Shown: positions 51,347 to 61,036, numbered from the stretch's first letter. The stretch is DNA of 64,000 bases from Candidatus Pelearchaeum maunauluense (GCA_030059675.1 JANVYQ010000002.1:82260-146259); one strand, 5' to 3'. Numbers and translations: made by a program. The notes: a model not told the origin generated them from the sequence alone.

Positions 51347-52104
51347 CTCAGCTCCAACTCCCCCTCGCCAAGAGTTCTGGAAAGTATTGAATGAAGCTCG
51401 ACGAACCCCTCAAGGTTCGTCGCGGATACGGGAACTAGCGGGGTTGATGCTGATAGATGTCTTATCCCGTGCATCACGTCTTTTATCAGAGCCACCTGAA
51501 GGCCGCGGAGCTTGGCGTCTGCATCAACCTCAAAGGCTTCCTCCGACTCGTGCCAGTCCAGTATGCGCTCCACATACTTACGGGGTATAGCGTCTATTTT
51601 AGTGAGTACCTGAACGCTGGGAATGCCCAGCACGGCCTGGACGGACGCGGAGAGAAAGAGGGATGCCGCGAAGTTCCGCGGGTTAACGCAGAACATGGGG
51701 TCTATCAGGAAAAGCATGGCCCTCCTCCCCCGCGTCAGGTTATTCGCTATTATCCTACCCTCCTTCCTGAAAGCAAAAAGCTCCAACTGGCCTGGGGTGT
51801 CTATTATCAGCCAGTCAGCCTTAACCTCGTTCACCGCCTCGCGGAGCTCCTCAATATGGCGGGTTATCTCCCTCACCGAGGCGATCAACGCGCCGTTAGG
51901 GCCGAGGTTTCGCGTGGCCATGATGCGCTCATAGTCGACGAACTCGCGCACGTCTACGTCTGGCTCATACGGTAGGCTGAGGACAGCTGGGTCTAGGTTG
52001 ACCGTGGCCGCGAGCTGCTCTTGGTCGCGGAGCCAGTCGCTAAACGCCCCAGTTAAGGCGGTCTTCCCCGAACCAGCGGTCCCGACTACGTAAACCGCGA
52101 ACAA
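51343..52104 (-). CDS. GPN-loop GTPase
   Basis: 253 residues. P-loop GTAGSGKTAL, GPN motif LGPNGALI, Asp of Walker B (WLIIDTPGQLELF), and the G4 VLTKID. GPN GTPases of archaea and eukaryotes are linked to RNA polymerase assembly; the archaeal role is not proven. The stop overlaps the start of the coiled-coil gene (same strand), so the two are coupled. Confidence 0.93.
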   Translation of the reverse strand: MFAVYVVGTAGSGKTALTGAFSDWLRDQEQLAATVNLDPAVLSLPYEPDVDVREFVDYERIMATRNLGPNGALIASVREITRHIEELREAVNEVKADWLIIDTPGQLELFAFRKEGRIIANNLTRGRRAMLFLIDPMFCVNPRNFAASLFLSASVQAVLGIPSVQVLTKIDAIPRKYVERILDWHESEEAFEVDADAKLRGLQVALIKDVMHGIRHLSASTPLVPVSATNLEGFVELHSILSRTLGEGELELR

Positions 52105-52275
52105 CCAACAGCCCTCCGCAGCATCATACCCCTATACTAGATATTGCATTACCGTTAGACAATACACGGTATTTAGGCTTTCCCATTCGGAAAATAAAAC
52201 AATACAAGGACATTGACCTGTGTGAAAAATCAAAAAACCCTTAATTTAACCTCTTCCAACGATGCTTGATTGCCT

Positions 52276-52440
52276 ATGAATGTGATTTTGAGGCTTCAAG
52301 GGCTGGATAACGATGTTGTATTGGACTTGGCTTTGCATGGCCTTGAAAATGTTGTTGAGATGGACCGCTCTCTGCTTAACATAGTTTCCATGGATGATGA
52401 GCCTGTAACGGTTTTCCGCGTGGTGAGTCTTGAAGGCTAG
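52276..52440 (+). CDS. Short GatC-like protein
   Basis: 54 residues from ATG 52276: MNVILRLQGLDNDVVLDLAL, then ENVVEMDRSLLNIVSMDDEP and VTVFRVVSLEG. The size and the D-(D)-EP-like element near the end, plus the overlap of 11 bases with gatA, fit a divergent GatC, the small scaffold of the amidotransferase. The sequence alone is not convincing, so this is mainly by position. Confidence 0.45.
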   Translation: MNVILRLQGLDNDVVLDLALHGLENVVEMDRSLLNIVSMDDEPVTVFRVVSLEG

Positions 52441-53806
52441 GCTTGCAGCACTAACCCTACGCGAAGCCGCGCGGCTCGTGGCTGAGCGGGAGGTAGAGCC
52501 AAGAGACATCTTCGATGCTTGCATGGAGAACGTTAAACGATTCAACGACAGGCTCAGGGCTTTCATAACAATCTTCAACTACGAGCAGCCCAGAGCTAGG
52601 CGCGGAAAGCCGCTCTATGGCATGCCCATATCGCTGAAAGACCTCATATACACCGCTGGGAAGCCCACCACGGCAGGCTCAAAAATACTGAGCAGCTTCA
52701 CCCCCTCCTACGATGCGACGATAGTTGAGAGGCTCATGGCTGGAGGTGCCGTCATAACTGGGAAGACCAACCTACACGAGTTTGCCTTCGGGGTTACCAA
52801 CAAGAATCCCCACTATGGTGTTTGTAGGAATCCCTGGAATGAGGATAGAATCTCAGGCGGCTCAAGCGGGGGCTCTGCGGTGAGCGTGGCTGCTGGGATG
52901 AGCCTAGCATCCATAGGAACCGACACCGCTGGCTCTGTGAGGATTCCCGCATCTCTCTGCGGCGTGGTGGGATACAAGCCCAGCTATGGCCTGATAAGCA
53001 GGCATGGTATAATACCGCTAAGCTGGTCCCTTGACCATGTAGGATTCCTAACGCGGAGTGTGGGCGACGCTGCCTTTCTAGCGGCGCTCACCGCAGGCCG
53101 AGACAAAAGAGACGAGAGCACGATTCCAGCCAAGCTGGTGGGGATAGAAGCCGCGATAAGGCCAGCGCAGCTTAGACGACTAAAGATAGGAATACCACGC
53201 AACTATTTCCTAGACATCCTAGAGCAGGACGTTAGGCGCGTGTATGAAGATACAATAGCCAGGGCCGAGGCTGAGGGAGCAACGCTAAGAGAAGTGGAGG
53301 TTGAGAAGATAGAGAGCATAAATGCTGTACGATATATCATAGTACATGCGGAGGCGGCGGCATACCATAGGAGGTTTATACAGGAGAGATTCAACGAGTA
53401 TGGTGAGGACCTTAAGCGCAGACTCGCGCAGGGCTTGGCTATACCTGCTTCAACATACTTGAATGCACAGCGCGCTAGGCGTAGGCTCTCTGAGAGGTTT
53501 AGGAGGGTCTTCAAGGATGTGGATATTCTGATTACGCCCACAACGCCCATAACGGCTCCCCGCGTGGAGGATAATACTGTGGAGCTGGATGGCCGTGTGA
53601 TGGATGTAAGGCCAGCGCTGCTCAGGCTGACTGAGCCGATAAACGTCGTGGGAGCGCCTGCGATAAGCATACCCGCTGGAAAGTCGCGCGATGGCCTGCC
53701 GATAGGCGTGCAGCTAGTAGCTGATGTTCTTCAAGACCGTAAGCTAATGGCTGCGGCTCTTGCGCTGGAGAAGATACTACCCCCTACCGCGACTGCTTCG
53801 CGCTGA
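52430..53806 (+). CDS. gatA: Asp-tRNA(Asn)/Glu-tRNA(Gln) amidotransferase subunit A (amidase)
   Basis: 458 residues from TTG 52430. Amidase signature: MPISLKDLIYTAG with the catalytic Lys, GGSSGGSAVSVAAGMS (cis-Ser) and TDTAGSVRIPASLCG (Ser nucleophile). The rest follows GatA to ISIPAGKSRDGLPIGVQL at the end. It makes ammonia from glutamine for tRNA-bound Asp or Glu amidation with GatB, which is not in the window. An asnS gene occurs in the same window, so a role on Gln-tRNA is more likely than on Asn-tRNA. Confidence 0.85.
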   Translation: MKARLAALTLREAARLVAEREVEPRDIFDACMENVKRFNDRLRAFITIFNYEQPRARRGKPLYGMPISLKDLIYTAGKPTTAGSKILSSFTPSYDATIVERLMAGGAVITGKTNLHEFAFGVTNKNPHYGVCRNPWNEDRISGGSSGGSAVSVAAGMSLASIGTDTAGSVRIPASLCGVVGYKPSYGLISRHGIIPLSWSLDHVGFLTRSVGDAAFLAALTAGRDKRDESTIPAKLVGIEAAIRPAQLRRLKIGIPRNYFLDILEQDVRRVYEDTIARAEAEGATLREVEVEKIESINAVRYIIVHAEAAAYHRRFIQERFNEYGEDLKRRLAQGLAIPASTYLNAQRARRRLSERFRRVFKDVDILITPTTPITAPRVEDNTVELDGRVMDVRPALLRLTEPINVVGAPAISIPAGKSRDGLPIGVQLVADVLQDRKLMAAALALEKILPPTATASR

Positions 53807-53993
53807 GCCACCACTCAAGATACTCGTTACGCTCACGCTTTTTCTTCTCATTCTCAAACTTGGAGGCCTGCATCCTCTCCCGCGCAACAAGTAGCTCTTG
53901 AGAGGTGTATGTAGAGCCGCAGCTCTCGCAAACATACTGCCTCGTGCTCCTATCGTAGATGAGCTTTGAACCGCATTCAAGACAGTACGGCAA
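53784..53993 (-). CDS. Small zinc-ribbon protein
   Basis: 69 residues beginning MPYCLECGSKLIYDRSTRQ and VCESCGSTYTSQELL, a C-x2-C...C-x2-C ribbon, then a basic helix (FENEKKKRERNEYLEWWL). Common in archaea; probably an RNA or transcription-linked factor. The 3' end overlaps gatA by 23 bases. Confidence 0.7.
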   Translation of the reverse strand: MPYCLECGSKLIYDRSTRQYVCESCGSTYTSQELLVARERMQASKFENEKKKRERNEYLEWWLSAKQSR

Positions 53994-54046
53994 GGTCTTC
54001 TACGCCCCATGACGCCAGCCCAGCGCACTATATATGTTTCAACACG

Positions 54047-54307
54047 CTAGCTCTCGGCAGCTCTACGCGAAATCCTCGCAGCGAGGATTAGGAAGAGGAT
54101 TGGTATGAGGAGCGCCGCGAGCATCGCGGGTATGGCCGTTGCTGGGTCCTTGCTGGAGAAGATTATGGGAAACGGCCCTATTAGAACCAGCCCACCGAAC
54201 CACGCCTCACCCCGCCCTCCTACGAGAGCCAGAGGAAGTATGAAGAGTATCAGTAGGGCTAGTATCGCTATCAGAAGCAGCCTCGCCCCGATCAAGCCAA
54301 CCACCAC
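54047..54307 (-). CDS. DUF131 family membrane protein
   Basis: 86 residues with two membrane helices around a conserved loop (GGLVLIGPFPIIFSS), the family signature of TIGR00304/DUF131. Overlaps the neighbouring paralogue by 16 bases. Role unknown. Confidence 0.75.
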   Translation of the reverse strand: MVVGLIGARLLLIAILALLILFILPLALVGGRGEAWFGGLVLIGPFPIIFSSKDPATAIPAMLAALLIPILFLILAARISRRAAES

Positions 54308-54525
54308 CCAGCGAGAAGGGCTATGAAGAGCAGTAATACTACAGCGACGGCCAGCAAGGCTTTAGCTCCAGAGCCGCCGAGAACTATGGGTATGGGACCT
54401 ATTAGTATCAGGCCGCCTCCCTTAACGTCTGAGCCGCGCTGCCCAGCGAGCAGCAAGACGGCAACCAGCATTAGCAGGGCTAGGGCTATAAACGCTATGA
54501 AGAACTGGAAAGCAAGCTCCGCCAT
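54292..54525 (-). CDS. DUF131 family membrane protein, paralogue
   Basis: 77 residues with the same layout: helix, loop GGGLILIGPIPIVLGG and a second helix. It is clearly a tandem duplicate of the next gene, with low but evident similarity. Role unknown. Confidence 0.75.
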   Translation of the reverse strand: MAELAFQFFIAFIALALLMLVAVLLLAGQRGSDVKGGGLILIGPIPIVLGGSGAKALLAVAVVLLLFIALLAGWWLA

Positions 54526-54648
54526 GCCCTAGACAGAACCAACATGAGCACGGCTGAATTTATCGTTGCGCCCCAAACTAGAGCCGCGATGTCCGAAATC
54601 CTTAATTAAGAGGCGAGGCGGGGGCTACGTAGAGGTGTGTGAGCATAA

Positions 54649-55395
54649 ATGGCGTTAGGCATAGCTGGAGCGTATGATAGGGCTATTACGGTCTTCTCCC
54701 CGCAGGGGAGGTTGTATCAGGTTGAATATGCTCTAGAAACCGTAAGGTCAGGCTCAACTGCCCTCGCGGTAACGTGTAAAGAAGGTGTAGTAATGGCTGT
54801 TGAAGAGAGGATGCACACAAGGCTTCAGAACCCCGACTTCTCGTGGAAGCTCTTCCAAGTTGATGAGCATATAGGCGCGGCAGCGGCTGGTCTTAATTCT
54901 GACGCCCGCGTGCTGGTGGATAACGCGAGAATCTACTCCCAGACGCTCAGGCTCTCCTATGATGAGGAGCCAACCATAGAGGCCGTGGCCAAACGCGTTG
55001 GAGACATAATGCAGATATACACACAGCACGGTGGCGTCAGGCCATTCGGCGCTGCGCTACTAATAAGCGGCGTAGATAGAACAGGCTCACGCCTCTTCTA
55101 TGCCGAGCCAAGCGGCTTAGTTCTAGAATACGCTGCATGGGCCATAGGCAGGGGCGCAGACCGCGTAAAAGAAATGTTTGAGAACTCTTACAAGAAGGAG
55201 ATGACACTTGACGAGGCTGTAAAGCTAGCCCTCCAAGCACTCGTTTCGTCAGTTGATAAGATTGATGAGGGCTGGACGGTGAGGCTAGTCAAGATACCCG
55301 CGGCAACGAAGACCTACACACAAGTCCCCCCAACAGAGCTAGACCCAATCCTAGCCCCCCTCCTAGAGGAGAAGAAAAAGGGCGGGCAGAGGTAA
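54649..55395 (+). CDS. psmA: Proteasome subunit alpha
   Basis: 248 residues. The N-terminal helix YDRAITVFSPQGRLYQVEYA gates the 20S core, and the rest has the alpha-type Ntn fold without the N-terminal Thr. It forms the outer rings that admit unfolded substrate from PAN or Cdc48-type ATPases. Its TAA stop overlaps the ATG of the SBDS gene, opening the exosome superoperon. Confidence 0.96.
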   Translation: MALGIAGAYDRAITVFSPQGRLYQVEYALETVRSGSTALAVTCKEGVVMAVEERMHTRLQNPDFSWKLFQVDEHIGAAAAGLNSDARVLVDNARIYSQTLRLSYDEEPTIEAVAKRVGDIMQIYTQHGGVRPFGAALLISGVDRTGSRLFYAEPSGLVLEYAAWAIGRGADRVKEMFENSYKKEMTLDEAVKLALQALVSSVDKIDEGWTVRLVKIPAATKTYTQVPPTELDPILAPLLEEKKKGGQR

Positions 55396-56087
55396 TGCCG
55401 AAACAAACATACACGATAGCAAGGCTTGAGAGGGGAGGAACTACATTCGAGATACTGGTAAACCCAGATAACGCGCTCAAGTACAAGATGGGCGAGAAGG
55501 TGCCTCTCTCCAAGATAATCATTTACGAGGAGGTCTACAAGGACTGGAAGAAGGGTACGCGCGCCTCCGAGTCTGAGCTGAAGAAGGCGTTTGGAGCCAC
55601 TGACTTCATGAAGATAGCAGAACGGATACTGGAGCAGGGTGAGCTGCAGGTAACGGCGGAGCAGAGGCGCAAGCTCATCGAGGAGAAGAGGAGGCAAATA
55701 ATCGACTTCATCTCTAGGAACGCTATAGACCCGCGCACCAATATGCCCCACCCAGCTCAGAGGATAGAGCTGGCTCTGGAGGAGATAGGGGTCTCGATAG
55801 ACCCGTTCGTTGATGCGCAACAGCAGGCGATGAAGGTGATAGAGCGGCTCTCGCGGGTCTTGCCACTGAAGATTGGGATGATGCGCGTAAAGATACGGAT
55901 GCCTGGCGAGTTCGTCGGCCAGGCTTACGGCATAGTGAGGAGCATGGGTAAGATACTCCACGAAGAATGGCGCGGGGACGGGAGCTGGGTCTGCGAGGCG
56001 GAGCTACCCACAGGCCTACACACAGAATTAATAGAGAAGCTCAACAAACTATGTAGTGGAAGAGTTGAGGTAACACCTGTCAGCTAA
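55395..56087 (+). CDS. SBDS/Sdo1 ribosome maturation protein
   Basis: 230 residues with the three SBDS domains: an N-terminal FYSH fold (YTIARLERGGTTFEILVNPD), a helical centre (RRKLIEEKRRQIIDFISRN), and a C-terminal ferredoxin-like part (KIGMMRVKIRMPGEFV). It takes part in 50S/60S maturation with EF-2-like partners. Start at ATG 55395, overlapping psmA. Confidence 0.92.
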   Translation: MPKQTYTIARLERGGTTFEILVNPDNALKYKMGEKVPLSKIIIYEEVYKDWKKGTRASESELKKAFGATDFMKIAERILEQGELQVTAEQRRKLIEEKRRQIIDFISRNAIDPRTNMPHPAQRIELALEEIGVSIDPFVDAQQQAMKVIERLSRVLPLKIGMMRVKIRMPGEFVGQAYGIVRSMGKILHEEWRGDGSWVCEAELPTGLHTELIEKLNKLCSGRVEVTPVS

Positions 56088-56111
56088 TAACGAGAAGGTG
56101 GATAGGGGGAG

Positions 56112-56798
56112 ATGTACTACTTCAACGAGAAGGAGATAGTCGTCCCAGGGCAGCTCTTGGCAGACGACCCTAAGAAGAGCGGGCCTGGCACGTATGTGCT
56201 GGACGGGAAGGTATACGCGGCGCACGCGGGGCTGCCCAAGCTACGGGATGGGGTAGTGGTCGTCATCCCGCTCAAGGGGCCGTATAAGCCCGAAGCAGGC
56301 GACTGGATTGTGGGCGTGGTTACAGACGTTAAGCCCAGCTCCATAGAAGTGGATTTGGGCGGCTACATGACCGCTGTCCTCAAATACCCTGAAAGGCAGG
56401 GGCCGCCGGAGGGTCTTACGGTGGGCGATGTGATATACGCGCGGGTAAAGAGCAGCAACATACGCGGCGTATTCCTAGAATCCGAGGAGATGAAGAAGCT
56501 CACCAACGGAATCATAATATCCATGACACCCGCGCGCATCCCACGCCTAATCGGGAGGAAAGGCTCCATGATAGCCCTGCTCAAAAAGGAGACAGGCTGC
56601 AACTTCTGGGTCGGTAGAAATGGTTTAATAGTCGTGAGCGGGAAGTCGTCGGAAGGGGAGTCCGCAGCAATCTCAGCAATAAGGGTTGTTGAGAAAGAAG
56701 CTCATTCTCAAGGTTTAACAGATAGGGTGGCTGCGCTCCTCAAGTCGGCAAAGGGAAGAAATCATGATGACAGAGAGCAAGGAGATAAAGCTAATTGA
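56112..56798 (+). CDS. rrp4: Exosome RNA-binding subunit Rrp4
   Basis: 228 residues: N-terminal segment ([15 protein letters not shown]), S1 domain ([20 protein letters not shown] and GDVIYARVK) and C-terminal KH domain with [16 protein letters not shown]. It caps the archaeal exosome and binds RNA. Overlaps rrp41 by about 30 bases. Confidence 0.95.
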   Translation: MYYFNEKEIVVPGQLLADDPKKSGPGTYVLDGKVYAAHAGLPKLRDGVVVVIPLKGPYKPEAGDWIVGVVTDVKPSSIEVDLGGYMTAVLKYPERQGPPEGLTVGDVIYARVKSSNIRGVFLESEEMKKLTNGIIISMTPARIPRLIGRKGSMIALLKKETGCNFWVGRNGLIVVSGKSSEGESAAISAIRVVEKEAHSQGLTDRVAALLKSAKGRNHDDREQGDKAN

Positions 56799-57501
56799 TG
56801 AAGAGGGTAGGCGTGTAGATGGGCGTAAGCCTGACGAGCTCAGGCCTATAAGGATTGAGGCAGGCGTCCTTGAGAAGAGCGACGGCTCGGCTTACATAGA
56901 AGTTGGGAGAACCAAGATATTCGCAGCGGTTTTCGGACCGCGCGAGGTTCATCCCAAGCATCTTGAGCTGCCCGATAGAGCTGTGCTCAACTGCCGATAC
57001 CACATGGCGAGCTTCAGCGTTGATGAGCGCAAACCGCTGGGGATGACGCGGAGGGAGATAGAGCTTTCCAAGGTTCTTAGAGAAGCGCTGGAGACCGTCG
57101 TCTTCTTGGAGGAGTTCCCAAGAACGATGATTGACGTCTTCGTGGAGGTCATACAGGCTGACGGTGGAACGCGGACGGCTGGAATTACAGCAGCATCACT
57201 CGCCTTGGCTGACGCAGGAATACCGATGAGCGACCTTATAGCGGCGACTGCCGTCGGCAAAGTAGCTGGAACACTAGTCTTGGACATCAACGACATAGAG
57301 GACAAGTATGGCGAGGCTGACATGCCAGTAGCCATGACGCCGCGTAGAAATTCTATAGTTCTCCTGCAGCTTAACGGTAGGATGACCAGCGAGGAGCTGA
57401 AGAAAGCTTTGGAGATGGCTAGTCAGGGAATCAAGAAGATATACCAGCTCCAGATAGAGGCGCTGAAAAAGAGGTACAGCGTAGTATCGCTTGAAGAGTA
57501 G
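56764..57501 (+). CDS. rrp41: Exosome catalytic subunit Rrp41
   Basis: 245 residues of RNase PH fold. Phosphate-binding residues in [15 protein letters not shown] and the active-site segment ([20 protein letters not shown]) are present, so it is the active phosphorolytic subunit that pairs with Rrp42. Two ATGs (56764 and 56767) are possible. Confidence 0.96.
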   Translation: MMTESKEIKLIDEEGRRVDGRKPDELRPIRIEAGVLEKSDGSAYIEVGRTKIFAAVFGPREVHPKHLELPDRAVLNCRYHMASFSVDERKPLGMTRREIELSKVLREALETVVFLEEFPRTMIDVFVEVIQADGGTRTAGITAASLALADAGIPMSDLIAATAVGKVAGTLVLDINDIEDKYGEADMPVAMTPRRNSIVLLQLNGRMTSEELKKALEMASQGIKKIYQLQIEALKKRYSVVSLEE

Positions 57502-57511
57502 GTGGAACAGC

Positions 57512-58342
57512 ATGTCGCTTAGCACGAAATCCCCCAGGATGTCGCCCATCAAGATAATGCAGAACAGGATTTACGAGCTTCTCAAGCAGGGGAAGCGCAT
57601 AGACGGGAGGGCTCCACACGAGATAAGGCCAGTGAGCATAAGCACCTCAGTAATAGAGAAGGCTGATGGCTCGGCTATGGTTTCTATGGGCGGTACAAAG
57701 ATACTCACGGGTATTAAGGTGGAGACGGGAACGCCCTACTCGGACAGGCCTAATGAGGGGGTCTTTACGGTTAATGCGGAGCTCCTGCCACTAGCCTCGG
57801 CGTCGTTTGAGCCAGGCCCTCCAGATGAACGCGCAGTAGAGCTGGCGCGTATAGTTGATAGATGCATACGCGAAAGCCGCGCGATAGACTTGGAGAAACT
57901 GGTTATAACGGAGGGGGAGAGGGTCTATATGCTCTACATAGACATATACGTCCTTGACTATGACGGGAACTACTTTGACCCCGCTGTTCTCTCCGCTGTT
58001 GCGGCGCTGGCTACGTGCAAGATACCGCGCTACGAGGTGAGGAATGGTAAGCTGGAGCGTGTTGAGGGCGAGAGTATGAAAACCCCAATCCGCACAATAC
58101 CAGTTAGCGTAATGATAGGCGTGATACAGGATAGGCTTTTGGTAGACCCGTCGCCGATGGAGGAACGCGCCCTAGATACATCGGTAATACTGGGCTACGA
58201 CTCAGACTCAAACATCGTCTCAATACAGAAGAACGCGCCTGGGCTTTTATCCCTAAATATAATGGAGCAGATCATCGAGCTGGGTAGCAAGAAGGCGGAG
58301 GAGCTTAGGTCTATACTTGTGGAGGCGGTTGGTCTTGGCTAG
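57512..58342 (+). CDS. rrp42: Exosome subunit Rrp42
   Basis: 276 residues from ATG 57512. RNase PH fold like Rrp41 (GKRIDGRAPHEIRPVSI, ADGSAMVSMGGTKILTGI, then YMLYIDIYVLDYDGNYFDPAVL) but lacking the catalytic Asp pair, as in all archaeal Rrp42. It forms the hexameric ring with Rrp41. I prefer this ATG to the TTG at 57491, which overlaps rrp41. Confidence 0.95.
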   Translation: MSLSTKSPRMSPIKIMQNRIYELLKQGKRIDGRAPHEIRPVSISTSVIEKADGSAMVSMGGTKILTGIKVETGTPYSDRPNEGVFTVNAELLPLASASFEPGPPDERAVELARIVDRCIRESRAIDLEKLVITEGERVYMLYIDIYVLDYDGNYFDPAVLSAVAALATCKIPRYEVRNGKLERVEGESMKTPIRTIPVSVMIGVIQDRLLVDPSPMEERALDTSVILGYDSDSNIVSIQKNAPGLLSLNIMEQIIELGSKKAEELRSILVEAVGLG

Positions 58343-58559
58343 TAAGCGTAGGGATGTGAATCCTGCGGGTGGCTTTGGGGCCAGGTATGGCTCCACCGTC
58401 AGGAAGCGGTGGGTAGAGACTATACTGAGCGTCCGCGACCGCTATGACTGCCCGCGATGCGAGACGCGCAACGTCCGCCGCGTGGCTGCTGGAATATGGA
58501 TGTGCAGACGCTGCGGGTATAAATTCGCAGGCCAGGCATATACGCCATCAGCGAGGTGA
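58335..58559 (+). CDS. rpl37ae: Ribosomal protein L37Ae (eL43)
   Basis: 74 residues from TTG 58335: ASKRRDVNPAGGFGARYG, then YDCPRCETRNVRRVAAGIW and CRRCGYKFAG, with the four zinc Cys. Overlaps rrp42 by 8 bases. A 50S ribosomal protein. Confidence 0.93.
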   Translation: MASKRRDVNPAGGFGARYGSTVRKRWVETILSVRDRYDCPRCETRNVRRVAAGIWMCRRCGYKFAGQAYTPSAR

Positions 58560-58564
58560 GCAGA

Positions 58565-58822
58565 ATGGCGCGGGTTAGGATTCTAGTTAATGTGGGTGCA
58601 GCATCCGAGGAGAGGAGAATAGCTCTCGCAGCGCTCAAGCCTGAGTTAGCCTCCCTCAACACCAGAAGAACCAGCGCCAACCTAAGTCAAGATGAGAATA
58701 ATCTAAGACTGGAGATAATGGCTGATGATATAGTCGCCGCACGCGCAGCCGCTAACTCGTTTATCAGGCTCTTGGATATAGCGTTAGGTGCGAGAGAGGT
58801 GGTGAGTAGTGTCGTCGGGTAG
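58565..58822 (+). CDS. pcc1: KEOPS complex subunit Pcc1
   Basis: 85 residues from ATG 58565: VRILVNVGAASEERRIALAA (first strand and helix), TSANLSQDENNLRLEIMADD (second and third strands) and AARAAANSFIRLLDIA (helix). The fold and place in the exosome-prefoldin cluster identify Pcc1, the dimerising part of the t6A tRNA modification complex. An in-frame GTG at 58556 is an alternative start. Confidence 0.85.
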   Translation: MARVRILVNVGAASEERRIALAALKPELASLNTRRTSANLSQDENNLRLEIMADDIVAARAAANSFIRLLDIALGAREVVSSVVG

Positions 58823-59171
58823 GGAGATACCGCCCAGCGTACAGCAGCAGATAGTACGGCTACAGCAGTTGCAACAGAGTCTAGGGGTATTATTGGCGGA
58901 GAAGCAAAGAGTGGAGACGGAGCTAGCCGAGATAAACAACGCGCTGGAAGAGCTTAACAAGTCAGACGACAACATAGTGGTATTCAAGGCGGTGGGCCCT
59001 GTTCTGGTTCAGACGACTAAAGACAAGATGCTGGCTGAGCTAAACGAGAGGCGCGAGCTGGCTGATACGAGGCTTAAGGTTCTTGAAAGGCAGGAAGCTA
59101 GGACACGCTCTCAGCTTGACACCCTACAGAAAGAGGTTCAACGCGCGCTAAGCGGACAAACGCCGACATGA
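58809..59171 (+). CDS. pfdB: Prefoldin subunit beta
   Basis: 120 residues: N-terminal helix QQQIVRLQQLQQSLGVLLAE, a beta hairpin region around KSDDNIVVFKAVGPVLVQT, and C-terminal helix ERQEARTRSQLDTLQKEV. The long coiled-coil arms bind unfolded proteins. GTG start, overlapping pcc1 by 14 bases. Confidence 0.93.
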   Translation: MSSGREIPPSVQQQIVRLQQLQQSLGVLLAEKQRVETELAEINNALEELNKSDDNIVVFKAVGPVLVQTTKDKMLAELNERRELADTRLKVLERQEARTRSQLDTLQKEVQRALSGQTPT

Positions 59172-60178
59172 GAAAACCTGAGCTGGTAGCCGCGCTGCAT
59201 GAATGCCTACTAGAAGAATCACGTGGAAAGAATGTCGCGGTTATAACGCACTGGGGAGGGGATGCCGACTCAATAGGAGCGGCATATGTCCTCAGGAATC
59301 TCCTAAAAGAAGAGTATAACGCGTCGCGCGTGAGCTTTACAATACCAGACACGGCAACGGCGCATTCAAAGGCAATATTGTCGCGGCTGGGGATGGAGCT
59401 GGAACCCGTGGAGGATTCAAATCTCTTCATCTTGGTTGATGTGGGCTCCCTTGAACAGTTGGGAGAGCTTCTCCAAGTCGTTATGGATTCGGAGAAAAAG
59501 CCCATCCTGATAGACCATCATCTCCATTGCGACTATGGGGGAAGCATGGTTAGGCAGTTCTGCTCAGACGAGTATCAGGCAACCGCTGAGATAATACTAG
59601 ACCTGGCGCTTTACGCTGGTAGGAAACTAACGCACGGGGATGCGGAGGCGCTCTTTCTCGGCATGTATTATGATACGGCGCGGCTCTCAATAGCTGATGA
59701 GGAGACCATGATGAAGGTCTGCCAGCTCGCGAAGATGGGTGTGAAGCCAGCGGATGTTTTAATAGGCCTAGAGATGGTCATGGACGAGTCGGAGCGGATA
59801 GCGCGCCTCAAGGCAGCTAGGAGGATGAGCTTCTACCGCATAGCCGGGTGGCTGGTGGCAACTTCAACGGTAAGCGCCTTCCAGACATCAGCGGCCCGCG
59901 CCCTCATATCACTCGGAGCACACGTAGCCCTTGTGGCAGGACAGGAGAACGACGAGACAACCCTCTCACTGAGAGCGCAGCCAGAGTTTGTCCGTAGAAC
60001 CGCAATAAGCATGGGAGACGCCCTAACCAGCAGGATTCGCGAGAAATACGGGGGAACAGGCGGGGGCCACGCCTCAGTAGCTAGGGTGAAATGCCGCGCA
60101 GGCGCGGAAGAAGTATTAGAATACGCTCTCAAATTATTAGAGACGAAGCTGGGCGCGAAGGCTCAGCAGGTGTCATAA
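59168..60178 (+). CDS. DHH-family phosphoesterase
   Basis: 336 residues. The DHH domain carries GGDADSIG (first Asp pair) and ILIDHHLHCD (DHH motif), and the C-terminal DHHA1 domain has GTGGGHASVARVKC. It is a RecJ-like or NrnA-like exonuclease/phosphodiesterase, probably acting on short nucleic acid. Overlaps prefoldin beta by 4 bases and ends the exosome cluster. Confidence 0.88.
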   Translation: MRKPELVAALHECLLEESRGKNVAVITHWGGDADSIGAAYVLRNLLKEEYNASRVSFTIPDTATAHSKAILSRLGMELEPVEDSNLFILVDVGSLEQLGELLQVVMDSEKKPILIDHHLHCDYGGSMVRQFCSDEYQATAEIILDLALYAGRKLTHGDAEALFLGMYYDTARLSIADEETMMKVCQLAKMGVKPADVLIGLEMVMDESERIARLKAARRMSFYRIAGWLVATSTVSAFQTSAARALISLGAHVALVAGQENDETTLSLRAQPEFVRRTAISMGDALTSRIREKYGGTGGGHASVARVKCRAGAEEVLEYALKLLETKLGAKAQQVS

Positions 60179-60184
60179 TGACCC

Positions 60185-61036
60185 ATGCCAATAATAGAGG
60201 TAAGCTCGCTAAACTACAGGTATGTGGGGCAGAGGGACTATGTTCTACGCGATATTAGCTTCATGGTTAATGAGGGCGAGTTCGTCCTAATAGTGGGCCC
60301 CAGCGGCTGCGGTAAATCAACCCTATGCAGGTGTCTTAACGGGCTTATTCCCCATTTTTACGAGGGGGATTTGGAGGGTGATGTATGGGTTGCTGGGCAT
60401 AGAGTAAGAGAAACACCCACGCATGTCTTATCGCAGCATGTCGGGATGGTCTTTCAAAACCCGCAAAACCAGCTCTTCTCCCTAAGCGTTGAGAATGATG
60501 TCGCCTTCGCGCTGGAGAACCTAAGCCTGCCGAGGGAGGAGATAAGGCGACGGGTAGATGAGGTCTTGAGCCTGCTGGGTATAACAGAGCTCCGCGACCG
60601 CTCGCCATTTGAGCTTTCAGGAGGCCAGCAGCAGAAGGTAGCGATAGCCTCAGTACTAGCCATGAGGCCGCGTATAATAATCTTGGACGAGCCAACATCA
60701 TTCCTAGACCCCGCATCATCCCTCAACCTCATCGAAACAATAGATAGGATTAGAAAGAGCCTCGGCCTTACCGTGTTGCTGGTTGAGCATAGAATAGAGC
60801 TGGCGGCTCCCAGAGCTAACAGGCTAATCGTAATGAATAATGGCCAGATAGTATATGACGGGAACCCAGCCGAATTCTTTGAACGTTATGACGCACATAG
60901 CTATGGTGTGTATGTCCCGAAAGTTGTTAGGCTGGCACGCGAGGTGAATAAGCATGTCCGTCTCTTCAACAAGCCGCCGCTGAGTCCAGAAGAGTTTGAA
61001 GAGCGGGTGAGGATGTTTGCCAGCCGTAGAGTTTGA
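60185..61036 (+). CDS. ECF-type ABC transporter ATPase 1
   Basis: 283 residues. Walker A GPSGCGKST, signature LSGGQQQ, Walker B IIILDEPT and the H-loop His in LLVEHRI. Length and a long C-terminal tail (HVRLFNKPPLSPEEFEERV) fit an EcfA/CbiO type. It powers vitamin or metal uptake. Overlaps the second ATPase by 20 bases. Confidence 0.9.
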   Translation: MPIIEVSSLNYRYVGQRDYVLRDISFMVNEGEFVLIVGPSGCGKSTLCRCLNGLIPHFYEGDLEGDVWVAGHRVRETPTHVLSQHVGMVFQNPQNQLFSLSVENDVAFALENLSLPREEIRRRVDEVLSLLGITELRDRSPFELSGGQQQKVAIASVLAMRPRIIILDEPTSFLDPASSLNLIETIDRIRKSLGLTVLLVEHRIELAAPRANRLIVMNNGQIVYDGNPAEFFERYDAHSYGVYVPKVVRLAREVNKHVRLFNKPPLSPEEFEERVRMFASRRV

